Assembly (NCBI RefSeq): GCF_003350325.1
Contig: NZ_QLYZ01000016.1
Location: 1 to 64,000, forward strand
DNA: 64,000 nucleotides
From: Vibrio rhodolitus
Lineage (GTDB): Bacteria; Pseudomonadota; Gammaproteobacteria; Enterobacterales; Vibrionaceae
Direction: 5' to 3'
This document shows, one piece after another, positions 48,378 through 58,308 of this stretch. Position 1 is the stretch's first letter; each line of letters opens with the position of its first letter. The notes beneath the pieces are model-generated. The model saw only the letters and a program-made list of their open reading frames with translations, made no database searches and was not told the DNA's origin. The translations under genes and the position numbers were made by a program.

Positions 48378-50369
48378 CTAAACTCTAAATCGATGCACCA
48401 ATTCACCTTGCTGATTCGCCAAGTGAGTCAGGTTGCTACTCGCTTCCGCGATTTCTGCCATAGCTCGGTAACTAGAGTCTGCGATTTCGTTGATCTCTTC
48501 TACGCTATGAGCAATCGAGCTCGCAGTGCTGTTTTGTTCAGTACAGGCACTAGAAATATGACCAGCCATTTCACTGATTTGTAAAATGAGCGACTGAATT
48601 TCTTCCATAGCACTGTTGGCATTAGAGGCTTGATCGACCGTTTGCGTCATATCGTCCACACAGCCTTGAATAACCGTGTTAGCTGACGATGAGCTGCTTT
48701 GTAACGCGCTGATCATATTTTCAATTTCAGAAGTTGATTCTGTGGTGCGCTGGGCAAGAACACGAACTTCATCGGCTACCACCGCAAATCCACGACCTTG
48801 CTCGCCTGCGCGCGCGGCTTCAATTGCAGCGTTCAGTGCAAGCAGGTTGGTTTGCTCAGCAATATTGCGGATCACATCGAGAATCGTACCAATTTGTCCG
48901 CTCATGTTTTGCAGCTCTTTCACCGCTTCAACCGACTCGTTAAGGCGCGTTTCTAACTGATTAATGGTGGTGATATTGCTGCTCATGATCTGGCGACCTT
49001 GCTCAGAGGCCTCCTCAACTTGTTCAACCATTTGCAGCGAGTTTTGTGCACTTTGCGCCACTTCTTCAACCGATTGGCTCATTTCATTCATTGCCGTCGC
49101 CACACTCGCGGTTTGATGGCGCTGTTGGTTCAGTTGGCTTTGCGCTTCCGTTAACGTCTGTTGGTTATTGTTGGCGGTATTGGTCAAGTCGTCTGAGGCT
49201 TGGTTCAGGCGCACAAGAATATTGTGAAGGTTATCGGCTAGGGTATTGATGTGACCACTGACGCGGCTAAATTCATTGTTATAACGAATGTCGATGCGTT
49301 GCGTCATATCGCCATCACTGAGCGCCTCTAACGTTTTCAGAATTCTTTGTAGTGGACTGCGTACGCTATGGGCGATGTGATAGCCAATGCCTGCCGCAAG
49401 AGCCACCACGACAACACACAAGAAAATCGCGCGTACTAAACCTGAATCGTACACTTCGCCAGCATCAACCAGAGATTGATTCAAGCTTTGCTGAGCACTA
49501 TCACTGAAGGAGTTCAGTAGTGAACGAGAGGTATCCACTTCTTTGGTTAGATTAGCGATGTTTTCATACAGCGCTTTTTTGGCAATTAGGTAGTTGTTGT
49601 GCTGATCAAGTACACCGCCTTTTTGCCCGATATCGGTGGTAAACTGTGCAACCGCGCCATCAAACTCTTCTTTTAGCGAAGGCATTTGTGTCACTAGACC
49701 ACGATAGGCGTAGTTAAGGTGAGTGACGGCTTTTTTGTTCTTGGCGACTGCTTTCGCCACAGCTTCTGTATCACTGCTTGCTAGCGCGTCAGAGGTGATT
49801 ACTTCGGCGTCTTTCAGTTTGACGAAGTAGCTTCGCGACATAACTTTTACCGCGATGTTGTCTTGTTTGTCCACGTACTCTTTCATTCCGGCACTAAGCT
49901 CAGAATGAAGGCGCTGAAATTGGCGCGTTGATAATTGTACTTGTGCCTGAGATTCGAACATGCTGCGATAGTTGTCCATCGCATCTGCGGCTTCGGCAAA
50001 ATAGCGCTGCTCAAGCGCTTTGATTTCTTCAATCAGAGGCAATAATTCGGCATCGTTAGCACTAGCGGCTTCAAGGTTTTGGAGAGTTTGGTCATAGTGA
50101 GCTTTAGCTTGATCAAATTGCGAGCGTATCGTATCCATGCGCTCGAAGCTTTGCGTGGTGAGAAAGTCTTTAAACAGCTTATCAGCGGAAAGCAAAGCAA
50201 CGTTGGTCTGGTTGGAAAGCGACACAAGAGGCAGTGAAGTGTTAGTCACACTGGCGAAATTCGCGTGGATTTGTTCCATACTTCGCAACGCCATAAATGT
50301 GGACACTGCGAACATCAATATGATCAATGCAAAGCCAGCGTACATTCGTCTGATCACTGAGCCTTTCAT
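48378..50369 (-). CDS. Methyl-accepting chemotaxis protein
   Basis: 663 residues. TM1 is at about 8-28. A helical periplasmic sensor domain runs to about 300, then TM2 ('[19 protein letters not shown]'), a HAMP domain ('[27 protein letters not shown]') and the cytoplasmic signalling hairpin with the conserved tip '[41 protein letters not shown]' follow. It relays an unknown ligand signal to CheA/CheW. No CheR/CheB-binding pentapeptide is present at the C-terminus. It is adjacent to the CARF-nuclease gene, as in V. cholerae. Confidence 0.93.
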   Translation of the reverse strand: MKGSVIRRMYAGFALIILMFAVSTFMALRSMEQIHANFASVTNTSLPLVSLSNQTNVALLSADKLFKDFLTTQSFERMDTIRSQFDQAKAHYDQTLQNLEAASANDAELLPLIEEIKALEQRYFAEAADAMDNYRSMFESQAQVQLSTRQFQRLHSELSAGMKEYVDKQDNIAVKVMSRSYFVKLKDAEVITSDALASSDTEAVAKAVAKNKKAVTHLNYAYRGLVTQMPSLKEEFDGAVAQFTTDIGQKGGVLDQHNNYLIAKKALYENIANLTKEVDTSRSLLNSFSDSAQQSLNQSLVDAGEVYDSGLVRAIFLCVVVVALAAGIGYHIAHSVRSPLQRILKTLEALSDGDMTQRIDIRYNNEFSRVSGHINTLADNLHNILVRLNQASDDLTNTANNNQQTLTEAQSQLNQQRHQTASVATAMNEMSQSVEEVAQSAQNSLQMVEQVEEASEQGRQIMSSNITTINQLETRLNESVEAVKELQNMSGQIGTILDVIRNIAEQTNLLALNAAIEAARAGEQGRGFAVVADEVRVLAQRTTESTSEIENMISALQSSSSSANTVIQGCVDDMTQTVDQASNANSAMEEIQSLILQISEMAGHISSACTEQNSTASSIAHSVEEINEIADSSYRAMAEIAEASSNLTHLANQQGELVHRFRV

Positions 50370-50598
50370 AGACCTCTCCTCAATTTTAGAATAATTCGCT
50401 CTAAAAATTATCAGAAATTGGAACGATGGTTTTATAGCGAAACACGCTTTTTATGACGCACAAGACAAAAAAAATTATGAATCAGTAATAAATCCAATTC
50501 GTCAATCTTATCTGTCGCTGTTTTTAATTGTGATTTAGTGAGGCATGACGCATACTCGGAATATCATTCAGTTAGGTAAATTAATCACGGAGTCCAGC

Positions 50599-50949
50599 AT
50601 GGCTGAAGAGACCATTTTTAGTAAAATCATTCGCAAAGAAATTCCAGCTGATGTCGTTTATCAAGACGATCTCGTTACTGCCTTTCGTGATATTAACCCT
50701 CGTGCGCCAAGCCATATCCTAATCATTCCAAACAAGCTTATTCCAACAGTGAATGACGTAGAAGCCGATGATGAGCTAATGATGGGTCGCATGTTTACTG
50801 TAGCGAAGAAGTTGGCAAAAGAGGAAGGCGTTGATCAAGATGGTTACCGTTTAATCGTCAATTGCAATGCGCACGGTGGACAAGAGGTTTACCATATTCA
50901 TATGCATTTAGTGGGTGGACGCCCGCTAGGCCCGATGTTAATGAACTAA
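50599..50949 (+). CDS. hinT: HIT-family purine nucleoside phosphoramidase HinT
   Basis: 116 residues with the histidine triad '[13 protein letters not shown]' (HxHxH). '[39 protein letters not shown]' is the usual N-terminal part. HinT hydrolyses nucleoside phosphoramidates and aminoacyl-adenylates. The frame is open to 50545, but GGAG lies before the ATG at 50599. It heads the cluster COG3014-ycfL-lpoB-thiK-ycfP, with a terminator directly behind it. Confidence 0.94.
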   Translation: MAEETIFSKIIRKEIPADVVYQDDLVTAFRDINPRAPSHILIIPNKLIPTVNDVEADDELMMGRMFTVAKKLAKEEGVDQDGYRLIVNCNAHGGQEVYHIHMHLVGGRPLGPMLMN

Positions 50950-50982
50950 ACTAAACAAGCATTGGTCAAAGTATAAAAAGAG

Positions 50983-51010
50983 AAAGCACAATCAGATGGT
51001 TGTGCTTTTT
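50983..51010 (+). terminator. hinT terminator
   Basis: Stem AAAGCACAA/TTGTGCTTT with an 8-base loop and TT(TT) tail. Confidence 0.8.
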
Positions 51011-51039
51011 ACTAAGAACTAACAAAAACGGAGCGTGAA

Positions 51040-52431
51040 TTGAATAAAGCGATTCGACTCATTGTGCTAGTGGTTAGCTCCTTACAACTTGCTGCTTGTG
51101 CTAACTTGTCGGCGGGAAACCTCTTTAGCCATTATAGCGCGCAAAACCAAGACGTTTATCAAGCGGTTAAGCAGGGCAATTATGCCGGTGCTGAACAAGA
51201 GCTGCCTGATGAGATCGCTGGTGATATTCTCGATAATTTTGAAAAGGGCAGAGTTTACCTGCTCAATGACGATGACAAGCAGAGTTTAGCTGCGCTGACA
51301 TTAGGTGATCAGGCGGTGCGCCGCGAGCAAGATCGAGCAACGGTTTCGATCTCAGAAACTGCAACCAACATCGGCTCATTAGCGGTAAATGACAACCTTA
51401 AACTCTATTACCCGGCGGATTATGAACTGGGTTTTCTCCATCTATACTTAGGCTTAAATTACGTTAAAGATAATAAGTTAGACGATGCGCTAGTGGAAAT
51501 GCGCCGCGCAAATCAAGTTCAAGAACGTGCCAAGGCAGAACGTGAGAAATCGCTGGAAGCGGCGCAGTCTGAAATGCAAGCTCAAGGGCTAAATGCGAAC
51601 CTCGGCGCTGTTTTGTCTCGCTACCCAGATGCGGGTAAAAAGCTCCAAGCAGTACAAAATGCGTATTTAATGTATCTATCAGCACTCTTGTATGAGGCAG
51701 ACGGAGATTTGAACGGGGCGTATGTCGATTATCGCCGTGCCTTAGCAGTGATGCCGGATAACCAAGCGGTGATTGATGGTACGTTGCGCGTGGCTCGCCG
51801 CTTGGGAATGGCAGAAGATTTACGCTTGTTGCAGAGTCGCTATGGCAAAGAGCAGGCGATGCAAGCAGGCAAAGCGCGCGTGATTGTGATTCAAGAGCAA
51901 GATATCGTCGAAGCTAAGCAGGGGTGGAAGCTTTCTTTACCGCTTTATGACAGTCGAGGCAACGGAGCCGTGTACTCTGTTGCATTGCCTTACTACCCAA
52001 CGACCAGTTATGTGTCGTTTTCGCCTTTAAAGTTGAATCAGCAAGTATTGCCAAATGAGCTTTTGACAGACGTGAATCTTATGGCGCAGCAAGACTTAAC
52101 TGAGCGAATGCCTAACTTGGTTATTCGACAAGCATTACGCGTAGTCGCAAAAGACCGCATTCGTAAAGAAACAGCGAGTAAAGATGATGTGGGTAATCTA
52201 CTGTTTAATGTGTGGAATACGCTCACAGAGCAACCGGACACTCGTAGTTGGCAGACTTTGCCAGCGCGAGTATACAGCAACAGCGTACTGGTTGAGGCTG
52301 GACAACAGAATTTGATGATTGGCGGTCAGCCATACCAATTCAATGTTTCTCAAGGGAATACGGTATTGATTTGGCTATCTCGTCAAGGGAACAATGCCAC
52401 TGTGTGGCATAAACAACTAGGAAGATTGTGA
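51040..52431 (+). CDS. COG3014-family lipoprotein with TPR-like repeats
   Basis: 463 residues, TTG start with GGAG seven bases before it. A lipoprotein signal ends in 'LAAC'. TPR-like helices follow ('ELGFLHLYLGLNYVKDNKLDDALVEMRRANQVQERA', 'YLSALLYEADGDLNGAYVDYRRALAVMPDN'), and the C-terminal part is beta-rich. COG3014 proteins are of unknown function, but here, as in other vibrios, the gene is in an operon with ycfL and lpoB, suggesting a role near PBP1b activation. Its stop overlaps the ycfL start by one base. Confidence 0.82.
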   Translation: MNKAIRLIVLVVSSLQLAACANLSAGNLFSHYSAQNQDVYQAVKQGNYAGAEQELPDEIAGDILDNFEKGRVYLLNDDDKQSLAALTLGDQAVRREQDRATVSISETATNIGSLAVNDNLKLYYPADYELGFLHLYLGLNYVKDNKLDDALVEMRRANQVQERAKAEREKSLEAAQSEMQAQGLNANLGAVLSRYPDAGKKLQAVQNAYLMYLSALLYEADGDLNGAYVDYRRALAVMPDNQAVIDGTLRVARRLGMAEDLRLLQSRYGKEQAMQAGKARVIVIQEQDIVEAKQGWKLSLPLYDSRGNGAVYSVALPYYPTTSYVSFSPLKLNQQVLPNELLTDVNLMAQQDLTERMPNLVIRQALRVVAKDRIRKETASKDDVGNLLFNVWNTLTEQPDTRSWQTLPARVYSNSVLVEAGQQNLMIGGQPYQFNVSQGNTVLIWLSRQGNNATVWHKQLGRL

Positions 52432-52817
52432 TGAAGAAGTTCGTACTAGTGATGTTATCTATGTTTGCGATTGCAGGATGTGCAACCAATACATCAGGGT
52501 TAAGAATCGATGGCAGCACGCAAAAAGTGTTGTTTGCTAATGATTCCATGTCACGCAGTCTTGAAGTCAACGATATAACCACAACGGTTGTAGATGGTCA
52601 TGTTCAAGGCATTGTTAGCCTAACCAGCAACATCAGCTCTGATCATGATTTGCTCTACCGCTTTTATTGGTATGACGGACAAGGCTTGGAAGTCAGTAAA
52701 CCTGCTAACTGGCGACGTCTGATCATTCGTGGCGAGGAAACGGTGTCAATCTCTGAAGTTGCCGTCAACCCAAGTGCCACTGAATTTAGAGTTCAAATTC
52801 GCAAAAATAATGACTAA
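52431..52817 (+). CDS. ycfL: YcfL-family lipoprotein (DUF1425)
   Basis: 128 residues. A lipoprotein signal ends in 'IAGC', followed by a DUF1425 beta-sandwich ('DITTTVVDGHVQGIVSLTSNISSDHDLLYRFYWYDGQGLEV'). The ATG at 52431 shares one base with the upstream stop; a GTG at 52428 is possible. E. coli ycfL is also directly upstream of lpoB. Function unknown, outer membrane inner leaflet expected. Confidence 0.87.
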   Translation: MKKFVLVMLSMFAIAGCATNTSGLRIDGSTQKVLFANDSMSRSLEVNDITTTVVDGHVQGIVSLTSNISSDHDLLYRFYWYDGQGLEVSKPANWRRLIIRGEETVSISEVAVNPSATEFRVQIRKNND

Positions 52818-52877
52818 TACCCGTGGGGAACCAATGCTAACTAGGCATGGTCAAACACAAAAACAAAGGAACATAGA

Positions 52878-53468
52878 ATGAATAAAAGTGTTATTGCGCT
52901 GCTCGGTCTTGCGGTTGTATTGGGCGGCTGTTCAAATCAAGTCAGCTACGGTGATGCACAAGCAGTAGAAACGACAACCATTGATTTTGGTTCAACTGAC
53001 CTACAAACCATTGCTGGGGAAATGGTTGATAGTATGCTCAAATCAGGCTCTGTTGCAGCAATTACACGTGACTCGCGCCCGATTGTGTTTGTTGAGCGTG
53101 TGAAGAACAAAACCAGCGAGCACATTGATACTGAATCAATCACTGATACGATCAGCACTAAAATGCTGAACTCTGGTAAGTTCCGTTTTGTTGATATGGG
53201 TCGTGTGGAAGCGGTTCGTGATCAACTGAACTTCCAAAACAACGATGAGCTTGTTAATCAAAGCAACGCAATTCAGTTCGGTAAGATGGTCGGTGCGCAA
53301 TACATGCTGTATGGCAACTTGTCGAGCATCGCTAAATCTGCTGGCAGCGACAAAGATGTTTACTACAAAATGACAATGCGTTTGATGGACTTAGAGACAG
53401 GTCTTATCGAATGGGCTGATGAAACTGAGATTCGTAAACAAGAATCAAAGAGCTTCCTTGGCTTGTAA
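52878..53468 (+). CDS. lpoB: Penicillin-binding protein activator LpoB
   Basis: 196 residues with a lipoprotein signal ending in 'LGGC' and the LpoB domain ('VFVERVKNKTSEHIDTESITDTISTKMLNSGKFRFVDMGRVEAVRDQLNFQ', 'MVGAQYMLYGNLSS'). The Pro-rich linker of the E. coli protein is absent or very short. LpoB reaches through peptidoglycan to stimulate PBP1b. AAGGAACATAG precedes the ATG. Part of the operon with ycfL and thiK. Confidence 0.93.
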   Translation: MNKSVIALLGLAVVLGGCSNQVSYGDAQAVETTTIDFGSTDLQTIAGEMVDSMLKSGSVAAITRDSRPIVFVERVKNKTSEHIDTESITDTISTKMLNSGKFRFVDMGRVEAVRDQLNFQNNDELVNQSNAIQFGKMVGAQYMLYGNLSSIAKSAGSDKDVYYKMTMRLMDLETGLIEWADETEIRKQESKSFLGL

Positions 53469-53495
53469 AACTTAACTCAGTAGAAGGAACGTTGT

Positions 53496-54350
53496 ATGGC
53501 AAGAATGTCATGGCGTGAAGCTTGTCTGTTAGATACTACATTGGCTAGCCTAGAGCGTTTCTTCACTATTCCCCCGGATTACGCACAAACGTTGACCGGG
53601 GGGTTAACCAACCGTTGTTGGAAAATCGTCGAATCTTGTGGCACTGCATATGTTTGGCGTCCAATAACACCTATCACCCAAGCTTTTTCTATTTCACGCT
53701 TTCAAGAGTTTCAGATCCTTTCCGCGATTCAAACTTCGGGGCTGAGCCCTAAACCAATCTTCATTAGCGACAAAGGGTTACTCGTCGAATGGCTTGAAGG
53801 GCAGGGGATGAACGATTCCCTTAGCTTTGAGCAGCTAATCGCCTCTCTTGTTTCAGTGCATAGTTTGCCAACCACGCGTATTCCTGTTGCGCCGTTTAAT
53901 TTTACCGCTCGCGTTGATCACTACTGGATGCAAATCAAACCAGATCTCAAAAGCGAAGCTTTTCAAATGGTCTACCGTGATTGGCGTAATCCGCCGAGCC
54001 TTGCGGAGGTAGGACAAACCTTATGTCACTTTGATTTAGCAGGCTATAACATGGTTCAAGCAGAGCATGGCATGCAAATCATCGACTGGGAGTACGCAAC
54101 CATTGGTGACCCAAGACTTGATTTGACCTTAAGTATCGATGTTGAAGGCTTAGATGAAATGCAAGCTATCCAAAGCTACTGCCAACTTAGACAGCTGGAT
54201 GGCATTGATGATTGGGTAGAAGGCGTGCGCGCTTGGCGTCCACGTGCCAACATGATGGCGATGTTATGGTATTTGCTGGCTTACCAGTTGTGGGGAGATG
54301 ACTACTATCTCGAGCAAGCTGAGCAGTTGAAGATGCAGTTTTGCACGTGA
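53496..54350 (+). CDS. thiK: Thiamine kinase-like APH-family phosphotransferase
   Basis: 284 residues with the aminoglycoside-phosphotransferase fold: 'LTGGLTNRCWKI' (nucleotide loop), catalytic 'CHFDLAGYNMVQ' (HxD-N) and metal-binding 'IIDWEYATIGDPRLDL'. Position directly after lpoB equals that of E. coli thiK (ycfN), which phosphorylates thiamine. The family is broad, so the exact substrate is inferred from synteny. AAGGAACG serves as ribosome site. Confidence 0.8.
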   Translation: MARMSWREACLLDTTLASLERFFTIPPDYAQTLTGGLTNRCWKIVESCGTAYVWRPITPITQAFSISRFQEFQILSAIQTSGLSPKPIFISDKGLLVEWLEGQGMNDSLSFEQLIASLVSVHSLPTTRIPVAPFNFTARVDHYWMQIKPDLKSEAFQMVYRDWRNPPSLAEVGQTLCHFDLAGYNMVQAEHGMQIIDWEYATIGDPRLDLTLSIDVEGLDEMQAIQSYCQLRQLDGIDDWVEGVRAWRPRANMMAMLWYLLAYQLWGDDYYLEQAEQLKMQFCT

Positions 54351-54488
54351 GATCACTGTTTTATGGTCTGGTGCCAAGATTGTTTCTTCTAGCCCTTTAA
54401 AACCCTAACTTTCGTGTTAGATTTAATTGAGCTTGTTGCGAATTGGAAACTCCATTCAACAAGTCAGCAGTTAAATCGGGGATTAAAT

Positions 54489-55031
54489 ATGATTATCTAC
54501 TTACACGGATTTGATAGTACCAGCCCGGGTAACCACGAAAAGGTTCTTCAACTTCAGTTTATTGATGATGACGTTCGTTTCATCAACTACAGCACTCTGC
54601 ATCCAAAACACGATATGCAGCATCTTCTCAAAGAAGTTCACAAAGTCATCGAACAGTCCGATGATTCAGATCCAATTATTTGCGGCGTAGGCTTGGGTGG
54701 CTATTGGTCAGAGCGTATTGGTTTCTTGTGTGGCATTAAGCAGGTGATCTTCAATCCAAATCTGCACCCAGAGATCAACATGCAAGGCAGGATCGATCGC
54801 CCTGAAGAATACGAAGATATCGCGACAAAATGTGTTGAAGAATTTCGCACTAAAAACAGTCAGCGCTGCTTAGTGATTTTGTCTAAAGAAGACGAAATTC
54901 ATAACAACCAAGCTTCTGCTGATGAGCTGAAGGCATACTACGATATCATTTGGGATGAAACGCAAACTCATAAGTTTAAGAAGATCTCACAACACCTACA
55001 GGCAATGAAGGCGTTTAAGCAAGCGAGTTAA
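54489..55031 (+). CDS. ycfP: YcfP-family alpha/beta-hydrolase-like protein
   Basis: 180 residues, the same length as E. coli YcfP, starting '[19 protein letters not shown]'. A longer frame to 54414 exists but lacks a ribosome site, while CGGGG precedes the ATG at 54489. The nucleophile elbow expected as GxSxG reads 'GVGLGG', so the catalytic Ser is missing as in other members of this UPF0227 family. The role is unknown. It lies between thiK and ndh; E. coli has nagZ between thiK and ycfP, absent here. Confidence 0.88.
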   Translation: MIIYLHGFDSTSPGNHEKVLQLQFIDDDVRFINYSTLHPKHDMQHLLKEVHKVIEQSDDSDPIICGVGLGGYWSERIGFLCGIKQVIFNPNLHPEINMQGRIDRPEEYEDIATKCVEEFRTKNSQRCLVILSKEDEIHNNQASADELKAYYDIIWDETQTHKFKKISQHLQAMKAFKQAS

Positions 55032-55060
55032 TGCCCCATATTCATTAGCGAAATTGATTT

Positions 55061-55087
55061 AACGGTACCCAAGTGGTGCCGTTTTTT
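55061..55087 (+). terminator. ycfP terminator
   Basis: Stem AACGGTACC/GGTGCCGTT (one G-T pair) with loop CAAGT, then TTTT. Confidence 0.82.
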
Positions 55088-55164
55088 ATGGGGTAAAGAG
55101 GATTAATTAAACCTTTGATTACATAATCCCATACATTTTCTAATGAATTTACTGCATTCTCTAG

Positions 55165-55224
55165 TTGCGTCGGTCGATTTGCTCTATATAATGACTCACA
55201 TAAAAATTATTTGATAAATATCAA
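55165..55224 (+). promoter_or_regulatory. ndh promoter with a perfect FNR box
   Basis: -35 TTGCGT (55165-55170), 16-base spacer, -10 TATAAT (55187-55192). The FNR site TTGATAAATATCAA (55211-55224) matches the consensus fully and lies just downstream of the expected start of transcription, the position for repression. E. coli ndh is likewise repressed by FNR without oxygen. Confidence 0.82.
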
Positions 55225-55497
55225 AAAAAATTGAGAGTGAGTGAAAAAACTTACCCAAATATGCAATCTGACACGTTTTGAATCTGATTGCACTCGCGCA
55301 ATGTGTGCGCTTTTATCCAATTTCGTTGTTCACTGAGAGAGCCTCTAATGCCGCTGATGGGCAGAACCTAAAAAAATTTAATCGGTTTGCAGCACGCAGA
55401 CCATCACCCAGTCACAGAGAGCTGAGCTTAATCGCCATTTCTTGTGTTTGGGAACAAACAAATTTTTTCGTTTTTTTATTTTTAGAGGACAGTTGCT

Positions 55498-56787
55498 ATG
55501 ACAAATATCATCGTAGTAGGTGGCGGTGCAGGCGGTTTAGAGCTTGCGACTAAACTAGGTCGAACTCTGGGTCGTAAAGGACGCGCAAAGGTAACCTTGG
55601 TGGATCGTAAAGCGAGCCATCTGTGGAAACCTTTGTTACACGAAGTGGCGACTGGTTCACTAGATGAAGGGGTAGATGCACTGAGCTACCGTGCTCATGC
55701 GAAAAACCATCATTTTGACTTCCAACTAGGCAGCCTGGAAGATATCGATCGTGAGCGTAAAGTGGTGAAGTTGGCTGAGCTTAAAGATGAGCAAGGCGCT
55801 TTGCTAATGCCAGCACGCGAGCTTGAGTATGATGTTTTGGTTCTGGCGATTGGCTCGACCTCTAACGACTTTAACACCCCGGGCGTACGTGAAAACTGTA
55901 TCTTCCTTGATAGCCCAGAACAAGCGCACCGCTTCCGTACTAACATGAACAATGAGTTCTTGAAACTGCACGCGAAAAACGGTCAAGGCACTGTTGATAT
56001 CGCTATCGTGGGCGCGGGTGCGACCGGTGTTGAGCTATCAGCAGAGCTGCATAACGCAGTAAAAGAGTTGCGTACTTACGGTTTTGGCGATTTAGACTCA
56101 AGCAAGTTGAATGTAAACCTAGTTGAAGCTGGCGAGCGAATTCTCCCTGCGCTACCACCACGCATCTCTGGCGCCGCTCACCAAGAGCTAACCAAGCTAG
56201 GTGTAAATGTGCGCACGGCAACGATGGTAACGCAAGCGGACAAAGACGGCTTAACCACTAAAGATGGCGAAAAAATCCCGGCACAAATCATGGTTTGGGC
56301 GGCGGGTATCAAAGCGCCTGACTTTATGAAAGATATCGCTGGTCTAGAAACCAACCGCATTAACCAATTGGTGGTTAAAGAGACGCTACAAACCACCCGT
56401 GACGACAGTATTTTCGTTATTGGTGATTTAGCGCAGTGCACCCAAGCAGATGGTTCATTTGTACCACCACGCGCACAAGCTGCACACCAAATGGCAAGTC
56501 GTGCGTTTGGTAATATCGTCGCTATGCTGACTAATCGTGAGCTAAAACCTTATGTTTACCAAGACAAAGGTTCACTAGTCTCGCTGAGCCGTTTTTCTAC
56601 CGTTGGTAGCCTGATGGGCAACCTAACCAAAGGCTCGATGATGATTGAAGGTCGCATTGCACGAGTGGTGTACATTTCACTTTACCGCATGCACCAAATG
56701 GCGCTGCACGGCGTATTTAAAACGGCGCTGATCATGCTAATGGGACGAATTAACCGCGTATTGCGTCCAAATCTAAAGCTGCACTAA
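55498..56787 (+). CDS. ndh: Type II NADH:quinone oxidoreductase (NDH-2)
   Basis: 429 residues. The FAD motif '[18 protein letters not shown]' starts at residue 4, the NADH-binding motif is '[18 protein letters not shown]', and '[10 protein letters not shown]' closes the FAD site. It passes electrons from NADH to ubiquinone without pumping protons. '[24 protein letters not shown]' near the C-terminus is the amphipathic membrane-binding region. AGAGGACAG precedes the ATG. Aerobic expression through the upstream FNR box is expected. Confidence 0.96.
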   Translation: MTNIIVVGGGAGGLELATKLGRTLGRKGRAKVTLVDRKASHLWKPLLHEVATGSLDEGVDALSYRAHAKNHHFDFQLGSLEDIDRERKVVKLAELKDEQGALLMPARELEYDVLVLAIGSTSNDFNTPGVRENCIFLDSPEQAHRFRTNMNNEFLKLHAKNGQGTVDIAIVGAGATGVELSAELHNAVKELRTYGFGDLDSSKLNVNLVEAGERILPALPPRISGAAHQELTKLGVNVRTATMVTQADKDGLTTKDGEKIPAQIMVWAAGIKAPDFMKDIAGLETNRINQLVVKETLQTTRDDSIFVIGDLAQCTQADGSFVPPRAQAAHQMASRAFGNIVAMLTNRELKPYVYQDKGSLVSLSRFSTVGSLMGNLTKGSMMIEGRIARVVYISLYRMHQMALHGVFKTALIMLMGRINRVLRPNLKLH

Positions 56788-56808
56788 TTAATATCTAGCG
56801 CAAATGAG

Positions 56809-56833
56809 AAGAGCTCCCTTAGGAGCTCTTTTG
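56809..56833. terminator. Terminator between ndh and the GNAT gene
   Basis: Perfect 9-bp stem AAGAGCTCC/GGAGCTCTT with loop CTTA and TTG following, between convergent genes. Confidence 0.8.
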
Positions 56834-56845
56834 CTATCCGTCAGC

Positions 56846-57385
56846 TTATTCTGGAATGATGGAGTAAACTGCGCCTTGCTTGGGTTTGCCATTAAACAAA
56901 AAGCGATTGGCAGCGAGGGTTTCAAACTTGCCACCACATGCCACCACGAGGTGCTGACTTGCTTGGTTATCAGGATCGCAAACGACTTCTAAGCGGGTTA
57001 GCTTGAGGATGTCAAAACAGAACTCACACAGAGCCGAGAGCGCTTTTCGTCCGTAGCCTTGATGCTGATACTCATCGGCGAGCCAGTAACCAAGACTTGC
57101 CATATTAAAGGTTTGATAGAGCTCGTTAATCGCCACCATACCAATTAGCTTCTCATCGTGACGGCGGTAAATGCCAAAGCCATAAGCTTCAGATTTCACC
57201 CAATTTAGTCGCGTAGCAAGAATAAATCTGTCTGCCTCATGCTCTGAAAAGTTAGGGTAACACCAGTCAATCCATTGATGAAGGCTAGGGGAGCGGATTA
57301 CCAATTGCTGTAGGTCGAGACTTTCCTCTGCATCAATCAAACGCAAGGTAAACTCTGGTGTGATGATTTTATAATCTGGGCTCAT
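56846..57385 (-). CDS. GNAT-family N-acetyltransferase (RimJ/RimL-like)
   Basis: 179 residues with 'FTLRLIDAEESLDLQQLV' at the start and the acetyl-CoA pocket 'LADEYQHQGYGRKALSALCEF' (Q-x-x-G-x-G/A). The internal 'NQASQHLVVACGGKFE' fits the RimJ/RimL/MccE type that acetylates N-terminal amino groups or small amines. The substrate is unknown. It has its own position between ndh and csiV. Confidence 0.87.
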   Translation of the reverse strand: MSPDYKIITPEFTLRLIDAEESLDLQQLVIRSPSLHQWIDWCYPNFSEHEADRFILATRLNWVKSEAYGFGIYRRHDEKLIGMVAINELYQTFNMASLGYWLADEYQHQGYGRKALSALCEFCFDILKLTRLEVVCDPDNQASQHLVVACGGKFETLAANRFLFNGKPKQGAVYSIIPE

Positions 57386-57458
57386 AGTCGTTTAACAATC
57401 ATTTGCTGAGGTTGAGTATATATCCAACGTTGATTATTGGCTGTGAATTGGATAAAAA

Positions 57459-57482
57459 AACGCCCGGCGTAAACCGAGCGTT
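57459..57482 (-). terminator. csiV terminator
   Basis: Stem AACGCCCGG/CCGAGCGTT with one mismatch, loop CGTAAA, and a T-run on the minus strand. Confidence 0.78.
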
Positions 57483-57502
57483 GTATTTGATAGTGTCACA
57501 GA

Positions 57503-58270
57503 TTAGTTGACGCGACGCACTTGGATGATCATGCCCATCAGCGGGTGATCAAGGAAGTGAGTTTCACTACTGCGCATACGACGTTTTTGATCCATACGGT
57601 AGCTCTTAAGAAACTCTTCTTTGTGTACCGTCGGGGTCACTTCGGTCATAAGACCTGCTTGTACTGTGCCGTTATCGGCAACTTCACCTGACTGATCAAT
57701 TTCAACTTGGCGATCTTCAAGTATTACTTCGCGAACGCTTGGCTCTTTTAGGTCCAGTTGAACGTCTGCGTAGAGGTAATGCTCAACATAGATTTGTAGC
57801 TTACCGTCTAACTCGTAGAGCGGCCCTGGAATAGTTTGCTCGCTAACGCCATCAATCACTGATTCGTTATGTGAACCGACCGCTGAGCCATCACGGTTAA
57901 ATTGCGCAGAATAGTCTTTACCCGCCGTGATATGGAATATCGGTGCAGATAAACGTCCTTTATCGCCTTGACGCCACGCCTTATGCATCAAGATTTGAAA
58001 GCCCGCATGGTTGCGCAGTTTTTGCGCTTCAGCGTCTAATTGATAGCTTGAACGTGGTAGCATTTGCACGCCTTTGCGAGCGCGATAACTTGCATCACCA
58101 AAGCTGCCAACTTTTTCCATGTTGATCTGTGGCAGCGTGTTTGGCCATGACTCAGTTACTTGCTCTGCGTCCACTGCACGTTTAAAAATGATCACTTCAA
58201 TATCGAACTGTCGTTGTGCCCAACTCGGCAACGACACGAAGAAGAGAAGCAGTGGGATCAGCTTTTTCAT
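57503..58270 (-). CDS. csiV: Peptidoglycan-binding protein CsiV
   Basis: 255 residues with a cleavable signal peptide ('LIPLLLFFVSLPSWAQ'). 'RQFDIEVIIFKRA' at the mature start and 'LYELDGKLQIYVEHYLYADVQLDL' mark the CsiV family. In V. cholerae CsiV binds peptidoglycan and supports PBP1a activity together with LpoA. It lies 38 bp downstream of mfd on the same strand, as in other vibrios. Confidence 0.87.
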   Translation of the reverse strand: MKKLIPLLLFFVSLPSWAQRQFDIEVIIFKRAVDAEQVTESWPNTLPQINMEKVGSFGDASYRARKGVQMLPRSSYQLDAEAQKLRNHAGFQILMHKAWRQGDKGRLSAPIFHITAGKDYSAQFNRDGSAVGSHNESVIDGVSEQTIPGPLYELDGKLQIYVEHYLYADVQLDLKEPSVREVILEDRQVEIDQSGEVADNGTVQAGLMTEVTPTVHKEEFLKSYRMDQKRRMRSSETHFLDHPLMGMIIQVRRVN

Positions 58271-58308
58271 TACATCTCCATATACGGGTTTTCATCACCC
58301 GGAAATAT

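Larger units (their letters stand above)
55032..55497. other. 466-bp gap between ycfP and ndh: terminator, promoter, FNR box and long leader
   Basis: After the ycfP terminator there is a good promoter and FNR box, then about 270 bases of 5' leader before ndh. An open frame at 55278-55553 overlaps the ndh start and has no ribosome site, so it is not called. No known riboswitch is recognised in the leader. Confidence 0.5.

Noticed and set aside
55278..55553. 91-codon open frame in the ndh leader
   Set aside because: It overlaps the ndh start in another frame, and its start has no ribosome site.
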